From: Nitrosopumilales archaeon
GTDB taxonomy: Archaea; Thermoproteota; Nitrososphaeria; Nitrososphaerales; Nitrosopumilaceae
Assembly: GCA_016276965.1 (NCBI GenBank)
Contig: JADNRU010000005.1
Location: forward strand, 1-37,423
Reading direction: 5' to 3'
Length of the DNA stretch: 37,423 nucleotides
In this document: positions 14,575 through 22,572 of the stretch, in pieces
Layout: the number at the start of each line of letters is the position of its first letter
Position numbering within the stretch: position 1 is the stretch's first letter
The notes under the pieces: generated by a model
The model's database searches: none
What the model was told of the DNA's origin: nothing
Seen by the model: the letters and a program-made list of their open reading frames with translations, nothing else
Translations under genes and position numbers: made by a program

Positions 14575-15176
14575 AACAGGTCGATTATCTCCTGCTTTGA
14601 GACACTTCCCTCTCTAAGTATTTTTAAATCATCACCAATTTCTACCACAGTTGATTCTCCAGTACTAGAAATTTTTCCTCCATCAATAAAAACATCATAA
14701 CCTGAGATATTCTTAGCACATTCGTTTGGATCTGTAAAAGGTAAGGTTCCTGAAATATTTGCACTAGTTCCAACTAATAATTTACATTCCTTCAAAATTG
14801 ATAAAATACATTGATTATCTGGTACTCGTACTGCTATTTTGTCTCCCAGATTCAAAGATTTTTTTATTTTTTCATCCTTTAACTTCAAAATTAGTGTAAT
14901 CTGACCTGGCCAAAATTTTTCAGCAATTTTTTCTGATTTTTCATTAAATACTGCTATTTTTGAAATTTCATTTTTTGAATATCCCAATACTGGGAAGAAT
15001 TTGGAACCATGTCGTTTTTTTATTTTATAAATCGACATTACAGCATCTTTATTGTAAGGGTCACAACCCATTCCATAAACAGTATCCGTTGGAAACACAA
15101 CAACCCCTCCTTTACGAATTGTATTTATTGCAATATCGATACACTCAGAATCACAATTAACTTTCAACTTTTTCAT
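14571..15176 (-). CDS. Threonylcarbamoyl-AMP synthase (Sua5/YrdC domain)
   Basis: The enzyme makes threonylcarbamoyl-AMP from threonine, bicarbonate and ATP, the first step of t6A in tRNA; KEOPS completes the transfer. Motifs are GGVVVFPTDTVYGMGCDP near residue 23, the KIKKRHGSKFFPVLG loop, FWPGQITLIL, AVRVPDNQ, GTSANISG near 137-144, and GESTVVEI. At 201 residues it is the short YrdC form with no Sua5 C-terminal domain. ATG 15176 has TATA-like sequence (about 15191-15205) upstream, shared with a small divergent ORF. The 4-nt overlap with the THUMP gene marks an operon. Confidence 0.92.
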   Translation of the reverse strand: MKKLKVNCDSECIDIAINTIRKGGVVVFPTDTVYGMGCDPYNKDAVMSIYKIKKRHGSKFFPVLGYSKNEISKIAVFNEKSEKIAEKFWPGQITLILKLKDEKIKKSLNLGDKIAVRVPDNQCILSILKECKLLVGTSANISGTLPFTDPNECAKNISGYDVFIDGGKISSTGESTVVEIGDDLKILREGSVSKQEIIDLF

Positions 15177-15230
15177 ATGTAATGATACGTATATTTAATA
15201 ATAATTTGATTTTTTATTCTATCTATATTC

Positions 15231-15320
15231 ATGTTGCAAAAAAATTCATCAGAATTTGAAGATAATGAATTTGAAGATGAATTCGAAGATGATCTTGAAG
15301 ATACTGAAAAAGATGACTAG
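15231..15320 (+). CDS. Possible hyperacidic 29-aa protein
   Basis: ATG 15231 opens 29 codons ending in TAG. After MLQKNSSE, almost every residue is Glu, Asp or Phe in a loose repeat (EFEDNEFEDEFEDDLED), a strongly biased and probably disordered composition. It is divergent from sua5 with shared TATA-like sequence about 25 bp upstream, and its stop overlaps the convergent wHTH gene by 4 nt. Such tiny acidic peptides can mimic DNA or bind basic proteins, but here that is only a guess. The frame may be chance; the start spacing is the main support. Confidence 0.4.
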   Translation: MLQKNSSEFEDNEFEDEFEDDLEDTEKDD

Positions 15321-15604
15321 ATTGTTAAACCAAAATTGTCTGCAAATTGTCTAAATGTATGGTAAGCTACAAGAAATTCCCTACCTGATGTACTGATTTT
15401 ATATTTACAAGCACCCTTTGAATCAACTTGTTCTAATAATCCTTGAGACACTAAATTGATTAAAATTTTAGAAATTCTTACATGAGATACATTTGCTTTT
15501 CTAATCAGAAATGTTACGCTTGCCCCGTGCTCTGCTTCCATCTCGTCTCTTGTAGTTGATAAAATATCTCCAATTATTGTCATATGAGTTCTATACGCAG
15601 ACAC
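15317..15604 (-). CDS. Winged-helix transcriptional regulator (ArnR1-like), paralogue
   Basis: The 95-residue protein matches the one at 8555-8836 in layout: N-terminal AYRTHMTIIGDILSTT, the HTH FLIRKANVSHVRISKILINL, a wing through YKISTSGREFLVAYHTF and the ending ADNFGL. The conserved order A-Y-R-x-x-M at the start and F-G-L at the end suggests a common origin. The start is GTG 15604, preceded by GAGGGGAG at a usable distance and by CTATAT about 25 bp upstream. A perfect palindrome lies just above the promoter and may be its operator. The target genes are unknown. Confidence 0.8.
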   Translation of the reverse strand: MSAYRTHMTIIGDILSTTRDEMEAEHGASVTFLIRKANVSHVRISKILINLVSQGLLEQVDSKGACKYKISTSGREFLVAYHTFRQFADNFGLTI

Positions 15605-15633
15605 TGTTTTCTCCCCTCGTGAGAAATATAGAC

Positions 15634-15645
15634 ATCATATATGAT
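15634..15645. promoter_or_regulatory. Palindrome upstream of the wHTH gene, possible operator
   Basis: ATCATATATGAT is a perfect 12-bp palindrome immediately upstream of the TATA-like CTATAT of the winged-helix gene, where a regulator could block or recruit TBP/TFB. Autoregulation is common for small HTH proteins, but binding is not shown, and AT-rich palindromes arise by chance. Confidence 0.3.
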
Positions 15646-15757
15646 AGCAGTACTATATTGTTCCATATACTAAGAAGATAAAAGAATTTGACAAAATGAT
15701 ACGTCACCTTTAATCTAGCCTAAATTTTCAGATATAATTCTAAAAATTTGCTAAATA

Positions 15758-16396
15758 CTAAATTTCTCGATCAAACTTAATTCTTGTTAGCGGAATCTTA
15801 CTAACTGGAATAAACAGTGAGATTAAACCAGCTATTTTGATCAAAATAGAGACATAGTATAGAATCGATTCAGGAAAAACAAAAGAATACCATCCCAAAA
15901 ATTCTCCGAAGGCAAGTAAAGCCAATCCAGTAGCAACAAAAATTGTACCCTTCTTTTTTCCTTCAATGTAAGAAAGGATTGTCTCAATAGAAGCATACAC
16001 TAACAAAATAAATGAAACAGATCTGAAAATATGTTCAATGTGAACTATAGACACTAAAAATAATGGAAGTATACCAACAGATCTAAAATACCTTGATTTG
16101 GGAAAAAATGATTTTATGCTATGCGAAAAAGCAATGAAAAAGTAACCAACTGTTTGAACAGCTATACCTAATGTTTGAACCCAACGTTCTATTTGTCCGG
16201 TTTGAATAACAAAGTCTTCTGCCATATAACCTGACCAAACAATAAAAAAACCAACACTAATTGACAAAAATGCAAGAGTTAATCTAAACAATGTTGGGCT
16301 TCCAGTATTTTTGAACCCTATGTATGACATTAATCCAATTGCAAGACCTACAACAAAGCCTATTAAATTCAAAATATTTTCAAATAGAAATTCCAA
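15758..16396 (-). CDS. Multi-pass membrane protein, unknown family
   Basis: The 212-residue product is largely hydrophobic, with about seven predicted helices: ILNLIGFVVGLAIGLMSYIGF, LFRLTLAFLSISVGFFIVW, LGIAVQTVGYFFIAFSHS, VGILPLFLVSIVHIEHIF, SFILLVYASIETILSY, GTIFVATGLALLAFGEFLGW and YYVSILIKIAGLISLF. Loops are short and basic residues cluster near SKSRYF-like turns and the C-terminal DREI. No catalytic motif is apparent, so transporter, sensor or structural roles are all open. It begins with TTG 16396 behind AT-rich sequence and is followed downstream by the wHTH gene in the same direction. Confidence 0.65.
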   Translation of the reverse strand: MEFLFENILNLIGFVVGLAIGLMSYIGFKNTGSPTLFRLTLAFLSISVGFFIVWSGYMAEDFVIQTGQIERWVQTLGIAVQTVGYFFIAFSHSIKSFFPKSRYFRSVGILPLFLVSIVHIEHIFRSVSFILLVYASIETILSYIEGKKKGTIFVATGLALLAFGEFLGWYSFVFPESILYYVSILIKIAGLISLFIPVSKIPLTRIKFDREI

Positions 16397-16442
16397 CTTT
16401 ACAATATCCTTTAAAATTAATTATTTTAACTTGATGAATCAT

Positions 16443-16664
16443 TTAACCAGAGTCTTTGTCCCAATCATCCAAGGTTCCAGCAGATTCCCCTTCAGTACTT
16501 CCTGTATAATCCCCAAGAATGTCTGAATAAGTGGCATCTGCATGTGCCACAAACTTTACATATTCTCCGTAACTTAATTCAAGGTGACAACTATGGCATC
16601 TTACAAGTGAAAAATCTGATGTGAGTTCAGCAGTTTCTTTACACTTTGGACATTTTATTTTCAT
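16443..16664 (-). CDS. Zinc-ribbon protein, 73 aa
   Basis: A short protein begins KIKCPKCKETAEL and continues VRCHSCHLELSYG, giving four cysteines in two CxxC pairs, a typical zinc ribbon in the first 30 residues. The second half is acidic and Gly/Ser/Asp-rich (DYTGSTEGESAGTLDDWDKD), likely flexible. Such proteins often bind nucleic acids or assist transcription, but no specific family can be named. ATG 16664 has TTAATTATTA about 25 bp upstream. It is divergent from another CxxC protein gene at 16742. Confidence 0.7.
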   Translation of the reverse strand: MKIKCPKCKETAELTSDFSLVRCHSCHLELSYGEYVKFVAHADATYSDILGDYTGSTEGESAGTLDDWDKDSG

Positions 16665-16741
16665 ATATTGATTAGTTCTTGTTAATTATTATTGGTTTAG
16701 GCTCGAAAAAAGTTAAAAGGAGTTTAAAGGAGTTAGATGAT

Positions 16742-17017
16742 ATGAGCAAAACTTGTACCAAATGCAAAAACCCAATTGCCGAAGATGAAGAATTGGATCC
16801 TAAAGCAGAAGGTTATCCCTGTTGCAATAAATGTTGGTCAGAATGGAAAGAATATCAAGTTATTGTAATGAACGAAATGAAATTGGATATGTCTCTTCCA
16901 GACCATAGAAAACTTCTAAGGAAAAATGAACAAATATTCGTAGGTGTTCGTACTCCCGAAGGTGATACAGTTGATTTTAGCGATGAAAAGAATAGGAATC
17001 CTGAAGAATCTTCCTAA
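16742..17017 (+). CDS. Small zinc-binding protein, 91 aa
   Basis: From ATG 16742 the protein begins SKTCTKCKNPIAEDEE and continues YPCCNKCWSEWKEYQ, so it carries CxxC and CxxxC-type ligands consistent with one zinc site, then a mostly helical acidic C-terminal half (LPDHRKLLRKNEQIFVG). The start is supported by AAAGGAG at 16726-16732, nine bases upstream, one of the few clear Shine-Dalgarno sites in the window. An upstream in-frame start at 16679 would add 21 residues lacking family support. The gene ends in a 4-nt overlap with the convergent neighbour. Function unknown. Confidence 0.65.
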   Translation: MSKTCTKCKNPIAEDEELDPKAEGYPCCNKCWSEWKEYQVIVMNEMKLDMSLPDHRKLLRKNEQIFVGVRTPEGDTVDFSDEKNRNPEESS

Positions 17018-17475
17018 ATCCCTAAATGTTTTTTAGCATTATCAGGAATTACCAAAAACATCTTCTTTTTAGGATTTTCCTCTAATCGTGAAATAATATT
17101 TCTAATTGAATTTGCAAGAATAGATTTTTTTGAAGGTTCAAGTGATGTAAAGATCTCAAGAATTCCATCTAAGTGAAAGCTAATTAATTTCTGTGGCACT
17201 TTTACAATTTCATTGATATAACTAGAAAAAATCATGGTTCGTTGTTCTTCATTAACAGTTGATAAAACTTCAAGCCAGGTTTTAAAGAGTTTTGAAAAAT
17301 TTGCAAAGGGAATTGATGGCCCAGCTTCTAAAGCATTATTGATTAGTTCAACTTTCTCAGCTTCGGACATGGAAAAAAATTCCATCAGTCTTTTTTTTAA
17401 AATAGGAGTTCTAAGAAAATCGGGAAGATTAGCAAGAATAATAATGATGTTTCCGGCATAATTTGGTTCAGACAA
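17014..17475 (-). CDS. Hypothetical helical protein, about 153 aa
   Basis: I do not recognise this protein. It is nearly all alpha-helical, with repeated amphipathic helices (FLRTPILKKRLMEFFSMS, FANFSKLFKTWLEVLSTV, GILEIFTSLEPSKKSILANS), a pattern like a small HEAT/ARM-type scaffold or a DUF. TTG 17475 has TTTTAATATCC centred 26 bp upstream and gives 153 residues starting SEPNYAGN; a TTG at 17520 would add 15 residues and come close to the purA promoter. It is divergent from purA. No membrane segment, no cysteine cluster. Confidence 0.6.
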   Translation of the reverse strand: MSEPNYAGNIIIILANLPDFLRTPILKKRLMEFFSMSEAEKVELINNALEAGPSIPFANFSKLFKTWLEVLSTVNEEQRTMIFSSYINEIVKVPQKLISFHLDGILEIFTSLEPSKKSILANSIRNIISRLEENPKKKMFLVIPDNAKKHLGI

Positions 17476-17557
17476 TATTTCAGTCCTTAAAGATAGGATA
17501 TTAAAATGGTAGTAGGACAATTTAGCTTAAATAAACCATCTCCAAGCTCTGACGTGT

Positions 17558-18559
17558 ATGCCTTCAACAGTTGTCGTAGGTGGTTTCTTTGGCGATGAAG
17601 GTAAAGGAAAAATTATCTCTTACCTGGCTTTAAAAGATAATCCCTCAATCGTTGTAAGAGGTGGAGTAGGTCCAAACGCAGGTCATACAGTACGTGCTGA
17701 TGATAAAACTTACAAAATTCGAATGCTCCCAAGTGGATTTTTAAATAAAAATTCCAAAGTAATGATAGGTCCAGGCGTGGTGATAAATCCACAAGTATTA
17801 TTAAAAGAAATTAATGAATTTGGAGTTTCAGATCGGGCTTTTGTCGATAAAAATTGTGGAATCATAGAGGAGAGTCATATAAGTCAAGATTCAAAGGGAA
17901 GACTAAAAGAAAAAATTGGAAGTACAGGCTCAGGAACGGGACCTGCTAATGCAGAGAGAGCCATGCGTACTCTAAAGCTTGCAAAGGATGTAGAATCTCT
18001 TTCTTCTTACTTGGAAGATGTTCCTAATGCAGTAAATTTAGCTCTTGATGCTAAGGAGAATGTTTTGGTTGAAGGCACTCAAGGAACTTTCTTATCATTA
18101 TGGCATGGAACCTATCCCTTCGTAACTTCAAAAGATGTTACTGCATCAGGGATTTGTTCTGATATTGGATTGGGTCCTACAAGAGTAAATGAGGTAATTG
18201 TAGTCTTCAAGTCGTATGTAACAAGAGTAGGCAAAGGGCCAATGGCCAATGAACTGACGCCTGAAGAGACTTTGAAAAGGGGTTGGTCAGAAAAAGGCAC
18301 TGTTACAGGACGTTCTAGGCGTGCTTCTGAATTCAATTTTGATTTGGCTAGGAGGGCAATTATGCTCAATGGCGCAACTCAAATTGCCATTACAAAACTA
18401 GATGTAATGTTTCCTAATTGTTCTCATGAGACTTCATTTGACAATCTAGACTCTGAAGCAAAATCCTTCATAAGAAATATAGAAGAAAAACTTAACGTGC
18501 CTGTTACTCTCATAGGGACAGGTCCAACAGTGAATGAAGTAATAGATCTTCGAAAGTAA
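17558..18559 (+). CDS. purA: Adenylosuccinate synthetase
   Basis: PurA forms adenylosuccinate from IMP and aspartate with GTP, the first committed step to AMP. GDEGKGK at residues 12-18 is the phosphate loop with the catalytic Asp, and GPNAGHT at 38-44 holds the catalytic His. Later blocks include GSTGSGTGPANAER, VEGTQGTFLSLWHGTYPFVTS, SDIGLGPTRVNEV, RSRRASEFN and ITKLDVM. At 333 residues it is the short archaeal form (bacterial PurA is ~430). ATG 17558 has TTAAATAAA centred 27 bp upstream, indicating leaderless transcription. purB is about 15 kb away. Confidence 0.95.
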   Translation: MPSTVVVGGFFGDEGKGKIISYLALKDNPSIVVRGGVGPNAGHTVRADDKTYKIRMLPSGFLNKNSKVMIGPGVVINPQVLLKEINEFGVSDRAFVDKNCGIIEESHISQDSKGRLKEKIGSTGSGTGPANAERAMRTLKLAKDVESLSSYLEDVPNAVNLALDAKENVLVEGTQGTFLSLWHGTYPFVTSKDVTASGICSDIGLGPTRVNEVIVVFKSYVTRVGKGPMANELTPEETLKRGWSEKGTVTGRSRRASEFNFDLARRAIMLNGATQIAITKLDVMFPNCSHETSFDNLDSEAKSFIRNIEEKLNVPVTLIGTGPTVNEVIDLRK

Positions 18560-18615
18560 ATCTAACCTCAATTTTTTTTGGTTAAGTTTAATTTAGTTGT
18601 CATTCCAAATGAACC

Positions 18616-19278
18616 GTGGATAAATTACCAAGTTACATTCAAGTAGAATCTTCTTTAGAATTTTCACGACTAGTATGTGCCTTGGAAAGGGCTCCACGAG
18701 TAACATTTATGCATAAACATGAAGGAAAAAACGTCCTTTCTGTACAAATGGATCTTCTTAAAGAAAAACCAATAATCTATTACGCTCCTATCGAAAGTAA
18801 AGGTCATTACCTTTGTTACGGCTTTAAAGCTGGAAAAGAGGAATCCATAATTGTTGATTCTACTCATGATAATACAAGACTATATTCTCCAATTGTTAAA
18901 ATTAAATCACTTCCAGAAAATCTCAGAGGGAACGGTTCATCCGGAGACAAATATCTTCCAATAGAACTTGAAGATTTAGCAAGTCTTGCAAAATTAAGTT
19001 ATGGTTTTGAAGAAGCACCATTTCCATTGTTTAGCTTTCCATATAACGGAAAATGGTTAATGGGAGTTTTCATGAATTTTAACGAAGAAGGAGCTTCTTA
19101 TTTCTGTCATGTAGTTTTAAACCAAAGTCCAGAAAAACCCTTCCTAAAATATTCAATGAACAACGGGGCAGAACCATCATTTGTTGAAAATCCTAGAGAT
19201 CATGGTTATTCATATATCAAAATAATAAAATTAAAAGACACCCACCCATTGGTCAGTTATGACCAGCTTCAAAACTAG
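18616..19278 (+). CDS. Hypothetical protein, 220 aa
   Basis: The protein starts at GTG 18616, with AAGTTTAATTTAG centred 25 bp upstream. It is soluble, alpha/beta, with many aromatic residues and no clear catalytic motif: ALERAPRVTFMHKHEGK, IYYAPIESKGHYLCYGFK, YLPIELEDLASLAKLSYG and SFPYNGKWLMGVFMNF. Two Cys residues (positions ~21 and ~87) are not arranged as a metal site. It overlaps the pyrF start by 20 nt, so it is co-transcribed with pyrF. I do not recognise the family; the dense coding and spacing make it a real gene. Confidence 0.65.
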   Translation: MDKLPSYIQVESSLEFSRLVCALERAPRVTFMHKHEGKNVLSVQMDLLKEKPIIYYAPIESKGHYLCYGFKAGKEESIIVDSTHDNTRLYSPIVKIKSLPENLRGNGSSGDKYLPIELEDLASLAKLSYGFEEAPFPLFSFPYNGKWLMGVFMNFNEEGASYFCHVVLNQSPEKPFLKYSMNNGAEPSFVENPRDHGYSYIKIIKLKDTHPLVSYDQLQN

Positions 19279-20008
19279 AATAACACAAATAGCTAGCCAA
19301 AAAGGCAAAGTAATTCTTGCTAACGACTATGATAACACAAAAAATAAACTAGAAACAAAAACTATCAAAAACATAAAAACATTAAACAAATATCTTTGTG
19401 GAATAAAATTAAATTTTCAGCTTTTACTGCCTCTAGGTTTTAAAGAAATATCTAATATTAATAAAATTGCACATAAGTATAATCTTCAATCAATTGCAGA
19501 TATCAAACTAAATGATATTGGTAATACAAATTCAATAACTGTTGAAACTCTATGGAATTTAGGATTTGATGCAGTGATAGTTAATCCAATTATGGGACAG
19601 AACAGCTTAAAGAAACTAATTTCTCTAGCACACAAAAAAAACAAAGGCATTATTGCACTCTGTCACATGAGTGCACCTGAAGCAAAATCATCATATGAAA
19701 TGAATGTAAAAGCTGAAAAAACAAAAAAGCAAACAAAACTATACCAACTATTTTTGAAATGGTCAATTTCTCATAAAGCTGATGGTATAATTGTAGGTGC
19801 TACATTTCCTGAAATAATAAAATTTTGTAAGAGTAATATTAAAAATAGCATGAACATCTACTCCCCAGGAATTGGTGTTCAGGGAGGAAAAGTAAAACAA
19901 GTTTTGTCATCAGGTACAGATTTTCTTATTATTGGCAGAGCAATTCTAAATGCAAAAAATCCAATTAATGAAGCAAAAAAATTTCAAAAACTTTCATTTG
20001 CTAAGTAG
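19259..20008 (+). CDS. pyrF: Orotidine 5'-phosphate decarboxylase
   Basis: PyrF decarboxylates OMP to UMP. The family motif is ADIKLNDIGNT near residue 80, with the catalytic Lys and Asp pair (D-x-K-x-x-D), and the phosphate-binding end is YSPGIGVQGG followed by FLIIGRAI. The 249-residue length fits the family's longer type. ATG 19259 lies inside the end of the preceding hypothetical gene. Its 3' end overlaps the convergent Nudix gene by 15 nt. The rest of the pyr pathway is not in the window. Confidence 0.92.
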   Translation: MTSFKTRITQIASQKGKVILANDYDNTKNKLETKTIKNIKTLNKYLCGIKLNFQLLLPLGFKEISNINKIAHKYNLQSIADIKLNDIGNTNSITVETLWNLGFDAVIVNPIMGQNSLKKLISLAHKKNKGIIALCHMSAPEAKSSYEMNVKAEKTKKQTKLYQLFLKWSISHKADGIIVGATFPEIIKFCKSNIKNSMNIYSPGIGVQGGKVKQVLSSGTDFLIIGRAILNAKNPINEAKKFQKLSFAK

Positions 20009-20407
20009 ATCATTTGCCTTTGTAAGAACCCTTTGTGCATTTTTATATGTAATTTTCTTCATAGCATTTTCGAAATCAAGCCAGACAAAATCAATATGTT
20101 CATGAGACAATGTAACTTGGATTGTTTTTGTTTTAGCTAAGAAGAAGAAAACTTCTTTATGAATTAATTTTCCATCATGCTGAAAAAAATATTCAATTTT
20201 TTCATCAAAATTATTTACAAATTCTAAATCAGATATCCCTGTTTCTTCTTTTGTTTCTCTAACAGCAGTTTGATGAGGACTTTCATTTTTTTCAAAACCT
20301 CCTTTAACAAAGTCCCAATGTCCAGCTGGGTAAAGTAACAAAAGAAATTCATAATGCGATTGATTTTCTCTGAATATAACTACCCCTGCAGACCTACTCT
20401 CTTTCAT
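19994..20407 (-). CDS. Nudix hydrolase (diadenosine-tetraphosphatase-like)
   Basis: The 137-residue protein has the Nudix box GGFEKNES then REtKEETGI (GX5EX7REUXEEXGU), at residues ~36-58, placing the catalytic Mg2+ site. The ending includes a beta-rich half with SHEHIDFVWLDFENA, typical of bis(5'-nucleosyl)-tetraphosphatases of archaea. Substrate could be Ap4A or another nucleoside diphosphate derivative. ATG 20407 begins a monocistronic gene 28 bp from uppS. Confidence 0.88.
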   Translation of the reverse strand: MKESRSAGVVIFRENQSHYEFLLLLYPAGHWDFVKGGFEKNESPHQTAVRETKEETGISDLEFVNNFDEKIEYFFQHDGKLIHKEVFFFLAKTKTIQVTLSHEHIDFVWLDFENAMKKITYKNAQRVLTKANDLLSK

Positions 20408-20435
20408 GGTACCATCGCTCTAGTTCAGGATTTAG

Positions 20436-21203
20436 TTACTTACCTAACCGTCTTTTTCTTTTTTGGTAAGTCCTTATTGCTCTCATTAAATCGATTTTAC
20501 GAAACTCTGGCCAGAAAATATCCAAAAACACTAATTCACTATATACACTTTGCCACATTAAGAACCCGCTCAATCTTTTCTCTCCAGAAGTTCTTAAAAT
20601 CATGTCAGGTGAAGATTGTGGTAAATGTGATGTATAGAGATTGGATTCAATTTCTTTTTTATTGATATCATTAATGTCCAAAATACCTTTTTTTATTTTT
20701 CCTCCTATTTTTTTTACAGCATCAACAAGCTCATCCTGACCACCATAAGCAATGGCGATATTAAGAAAATGCTCGTTGTAATCTTTTGTAACAGTGTCAA
20801 GTCGATGTAAGACTTCTTTTAGTGATTCAGGCAATAATTCAATTCTTCCTATTGCCTTAACTCTCATCTTATTTCTATGAATTCTAGGATCATTGTACAG
20901 CTTTTCAAGCCTATTTTTTATCAAATCAAAAAGAAATTCTAGTTCTTTATCTTTTCTTGATAGATTTTCTGCAGAAAGTACATAAAGTGTAATAATTTTG
21001 ATATCAAATTCTTCACACCAATCAAGAAGATTTTCCACGGCATCAGCGCCTTTCCAATGTCCTTCTTTAGGCATACTCAAATTATTTTTTGCCCATCTTC
21101 GATTGCCATCAAGTATCAAAGCTAAATGATTTGGAATGTCCCCATTTCGAATCTCTTTTTCAAGTTTTCGAGAATAAATTTTGTAGAGACCAGATAAATG
21201 CAA
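20436..21203 (-). CDS. uppS: Cis-prenyltransferase (undecaprenyl/polyprenyl diphosphate synthase family)
   Basis: The enzyme condenses isopentenyl diphosphates in cis to make long-chain polyprenyl diphosphate, the lipid carrier of archaeal surface glycans. The motif LALILDGNRRWAKNN at residues 27-41 includes the Mg2+-binding Asp32; KGADAVENLLDWCEEF, ITLYVLSAENL, GGQDELVDAVKKI and the C-terminal PDMILRTSGEKRLSGF with WPEF complete the family pattern. The 255 residues fit the family. The start is TTG 21203 with TATTACTATAG about 25 bp upstream. Confidence 0.93.
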   Translation of the reverse strand: MHLSGLYKIYSRKLEKEIRNGDIPNHLALILDGNRRWAKNNLSMPKEGHWKGADAVENLLDWCEEFDIKIITLYVLSAENLSRKDKELEFLFDLIKNRLEKLYNDPRIHRNKMRVKAIGRIELLPESLKEVLHRLDTVTKDYNEHFLNIAIAYGGQDELVDAVKKIGGKIKKGILDINDINKKEIESNLYTSHLPQSSPDMILRTSGEKRLSGFLMWQSVYSELVFLDIFWPEFRKIDLMRAIRTYQKRKRRLGK

Positions 21204-21341
21204 TAATGCTTCCTTAACTATAGTAATACCTACTCACTTCACTTTTTTCTGTATATTCGAATTAATTAATGATTATCTCTATTTTTGCTAAATTAATCCT
21301 ATTAATTAGAAATTTTTTATTAATTTATTCTAGGGGACTTA

Positions 21342-22487
21342 TCATTCAGACAAAACCTCTCCTCCCTTCTTCTTCCTGTATCTTCGGAACAAGTAGGTGG
21401 CCGAGATTAATGTTACAGCAAAACCAGCCAAAAGTGGGGGAATTAAAGTAAATGGACTATGTTCAAATGTCAGAATGTTTGTAAATTGAAATATAGTTGG
21501 ATACAAAGATACTAAAACAACAATTCTCAAAACATCTGTTATGGCTTTTAAACTTCCTTTGAGCCAATTACTCAGTAGAATACCACCAAAAACTGAACCA
21601 ATTCCAATCCACAAAAATGGTAAAGCTCCCGCCATAAATTGACCAACCAACAGTTGATTAGTAATTATTCCAAACAAGTTTGGATCAATAGTGTTCAGAT
21701 CAATCTGAATCGAAGCTAATCCAGCGGGAATAGATGCTATAATTATAATTATTCCAGTTACCATTGTAAATGATCTGATTAATCCAGCTGGTGTAGGTTT
21801 TGTCCAATTTGACCATGCTTTGTCAATATCAAATGCTCTTATGAGAAAAGCTCCACCAAGTATGGTGACTAACACTGCAAAAATTTCTGCAGTATAACCA
21901 AAAACCGTTGCTATTCCACCTATTAACAATAAAATTCCTGGAACACCCAAAAAAAACTTGGAATACTTTGAATCATAAGCAATCATTTTCAAATATTTTC
22001 CAAAAACTGCGTAAGAGTATTCAACACTTCTACTTACTCTCATTACTACTCTTTGAACAGAAACTACAGGAAGAACGTTCTGAATTACAGGAATAACACT
22101 TTCGTCATCTTCACCATCAGAAACTATAACAGCACCATTTGCAGAAAATTTTTCTAAAACCGATTTTATTTCTGATGCAATTTTCTCATCTGCTTGAACC
22201 CCTTTATCTGCAACTCCAGCAACTGTAATGATCTCTGTCTTGTATCCTTTACTTACCAAATCTTCATAGGTTTTTATGGCATAAAAAATTGAATTAGAAT
22301 CCGCATCTTCAGGATCTTCAAGTGCTAGTCTTTGAGCAGCTTCAATACATGCATCCCTTCCAACAACTGGAGTAGCAATTCCTGTTTTATCTCCTATATC
22401 ATTATCTCTATCAACACAAATAACTAGCAATCTGCTACCTGAAGAAGCCTCTATTTGCTTGGCTAGTTTTGGTGTATTTTGTGACAT
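21342..22487 (-). CDS. DUF373 family membrane protein
   Basis: The soluble N-terminal ~165 residues match the archaeal DUF373 family: LLVICVDRDNDIGDKTGIATPVVG, AAQRLALEDPEDADSN, YEDLVSKGYKTEIITVAG and AVIVSDGEDDESVIPVI, which resembles a Rossmann-like/receiver fold with acidic residues at strand ends. About six membrane helices follow, from FFLGVPGILLLIGGIATVFG to FTLIPPLLAGFAVTLISATY. The C-terminus is basic (RRYRKKKGG). The family is widespread in archaea but has no established function. ATG 22487; the nearest neighbours are unrelated. Confidence 0.85.
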   Translation of the reverse strand: MSQNTPKLAKQIEASSGSRLLVICVDRDNDIGDKTGIATPVVGRDACIEAAQRLALEDPEDADSNSIFYAIKTYEDLVSKGYKTEIITVAGVADKGVQADEKIASEIKSVLEKFSANGAVIVSDGEDDESVIPVIQNVLPVVSVQRVVMRVSRSVEYSYAVFGKYLKMIAYDSKYSKFFLGVPGILLLIGGIATVFGYTAEIFAVLVTILGGAFLIRAFDIDKAWSNWTKPTPAGLIRSFTMVTGIIIIIASIPAGLASIQIDLNTIDPNLFGIITNQLLVGQFMAGALPFLWIGIGSVFGGILLSNWLKGSLKAITDVLRIVVLVSLYPTIFQFTNILTFEHSPFTLIPPLLAGFAVTLISATYLFRRYRKKKGGEVLSE

Positions 22488-22572
22488 ATGATATTTTTAT
22501 TACAAAGTAACCTTTTAACCGATTTCCTACTTTTGAAAATATTATTCTTCGGTTTTGGGAAGAATTTGATAA

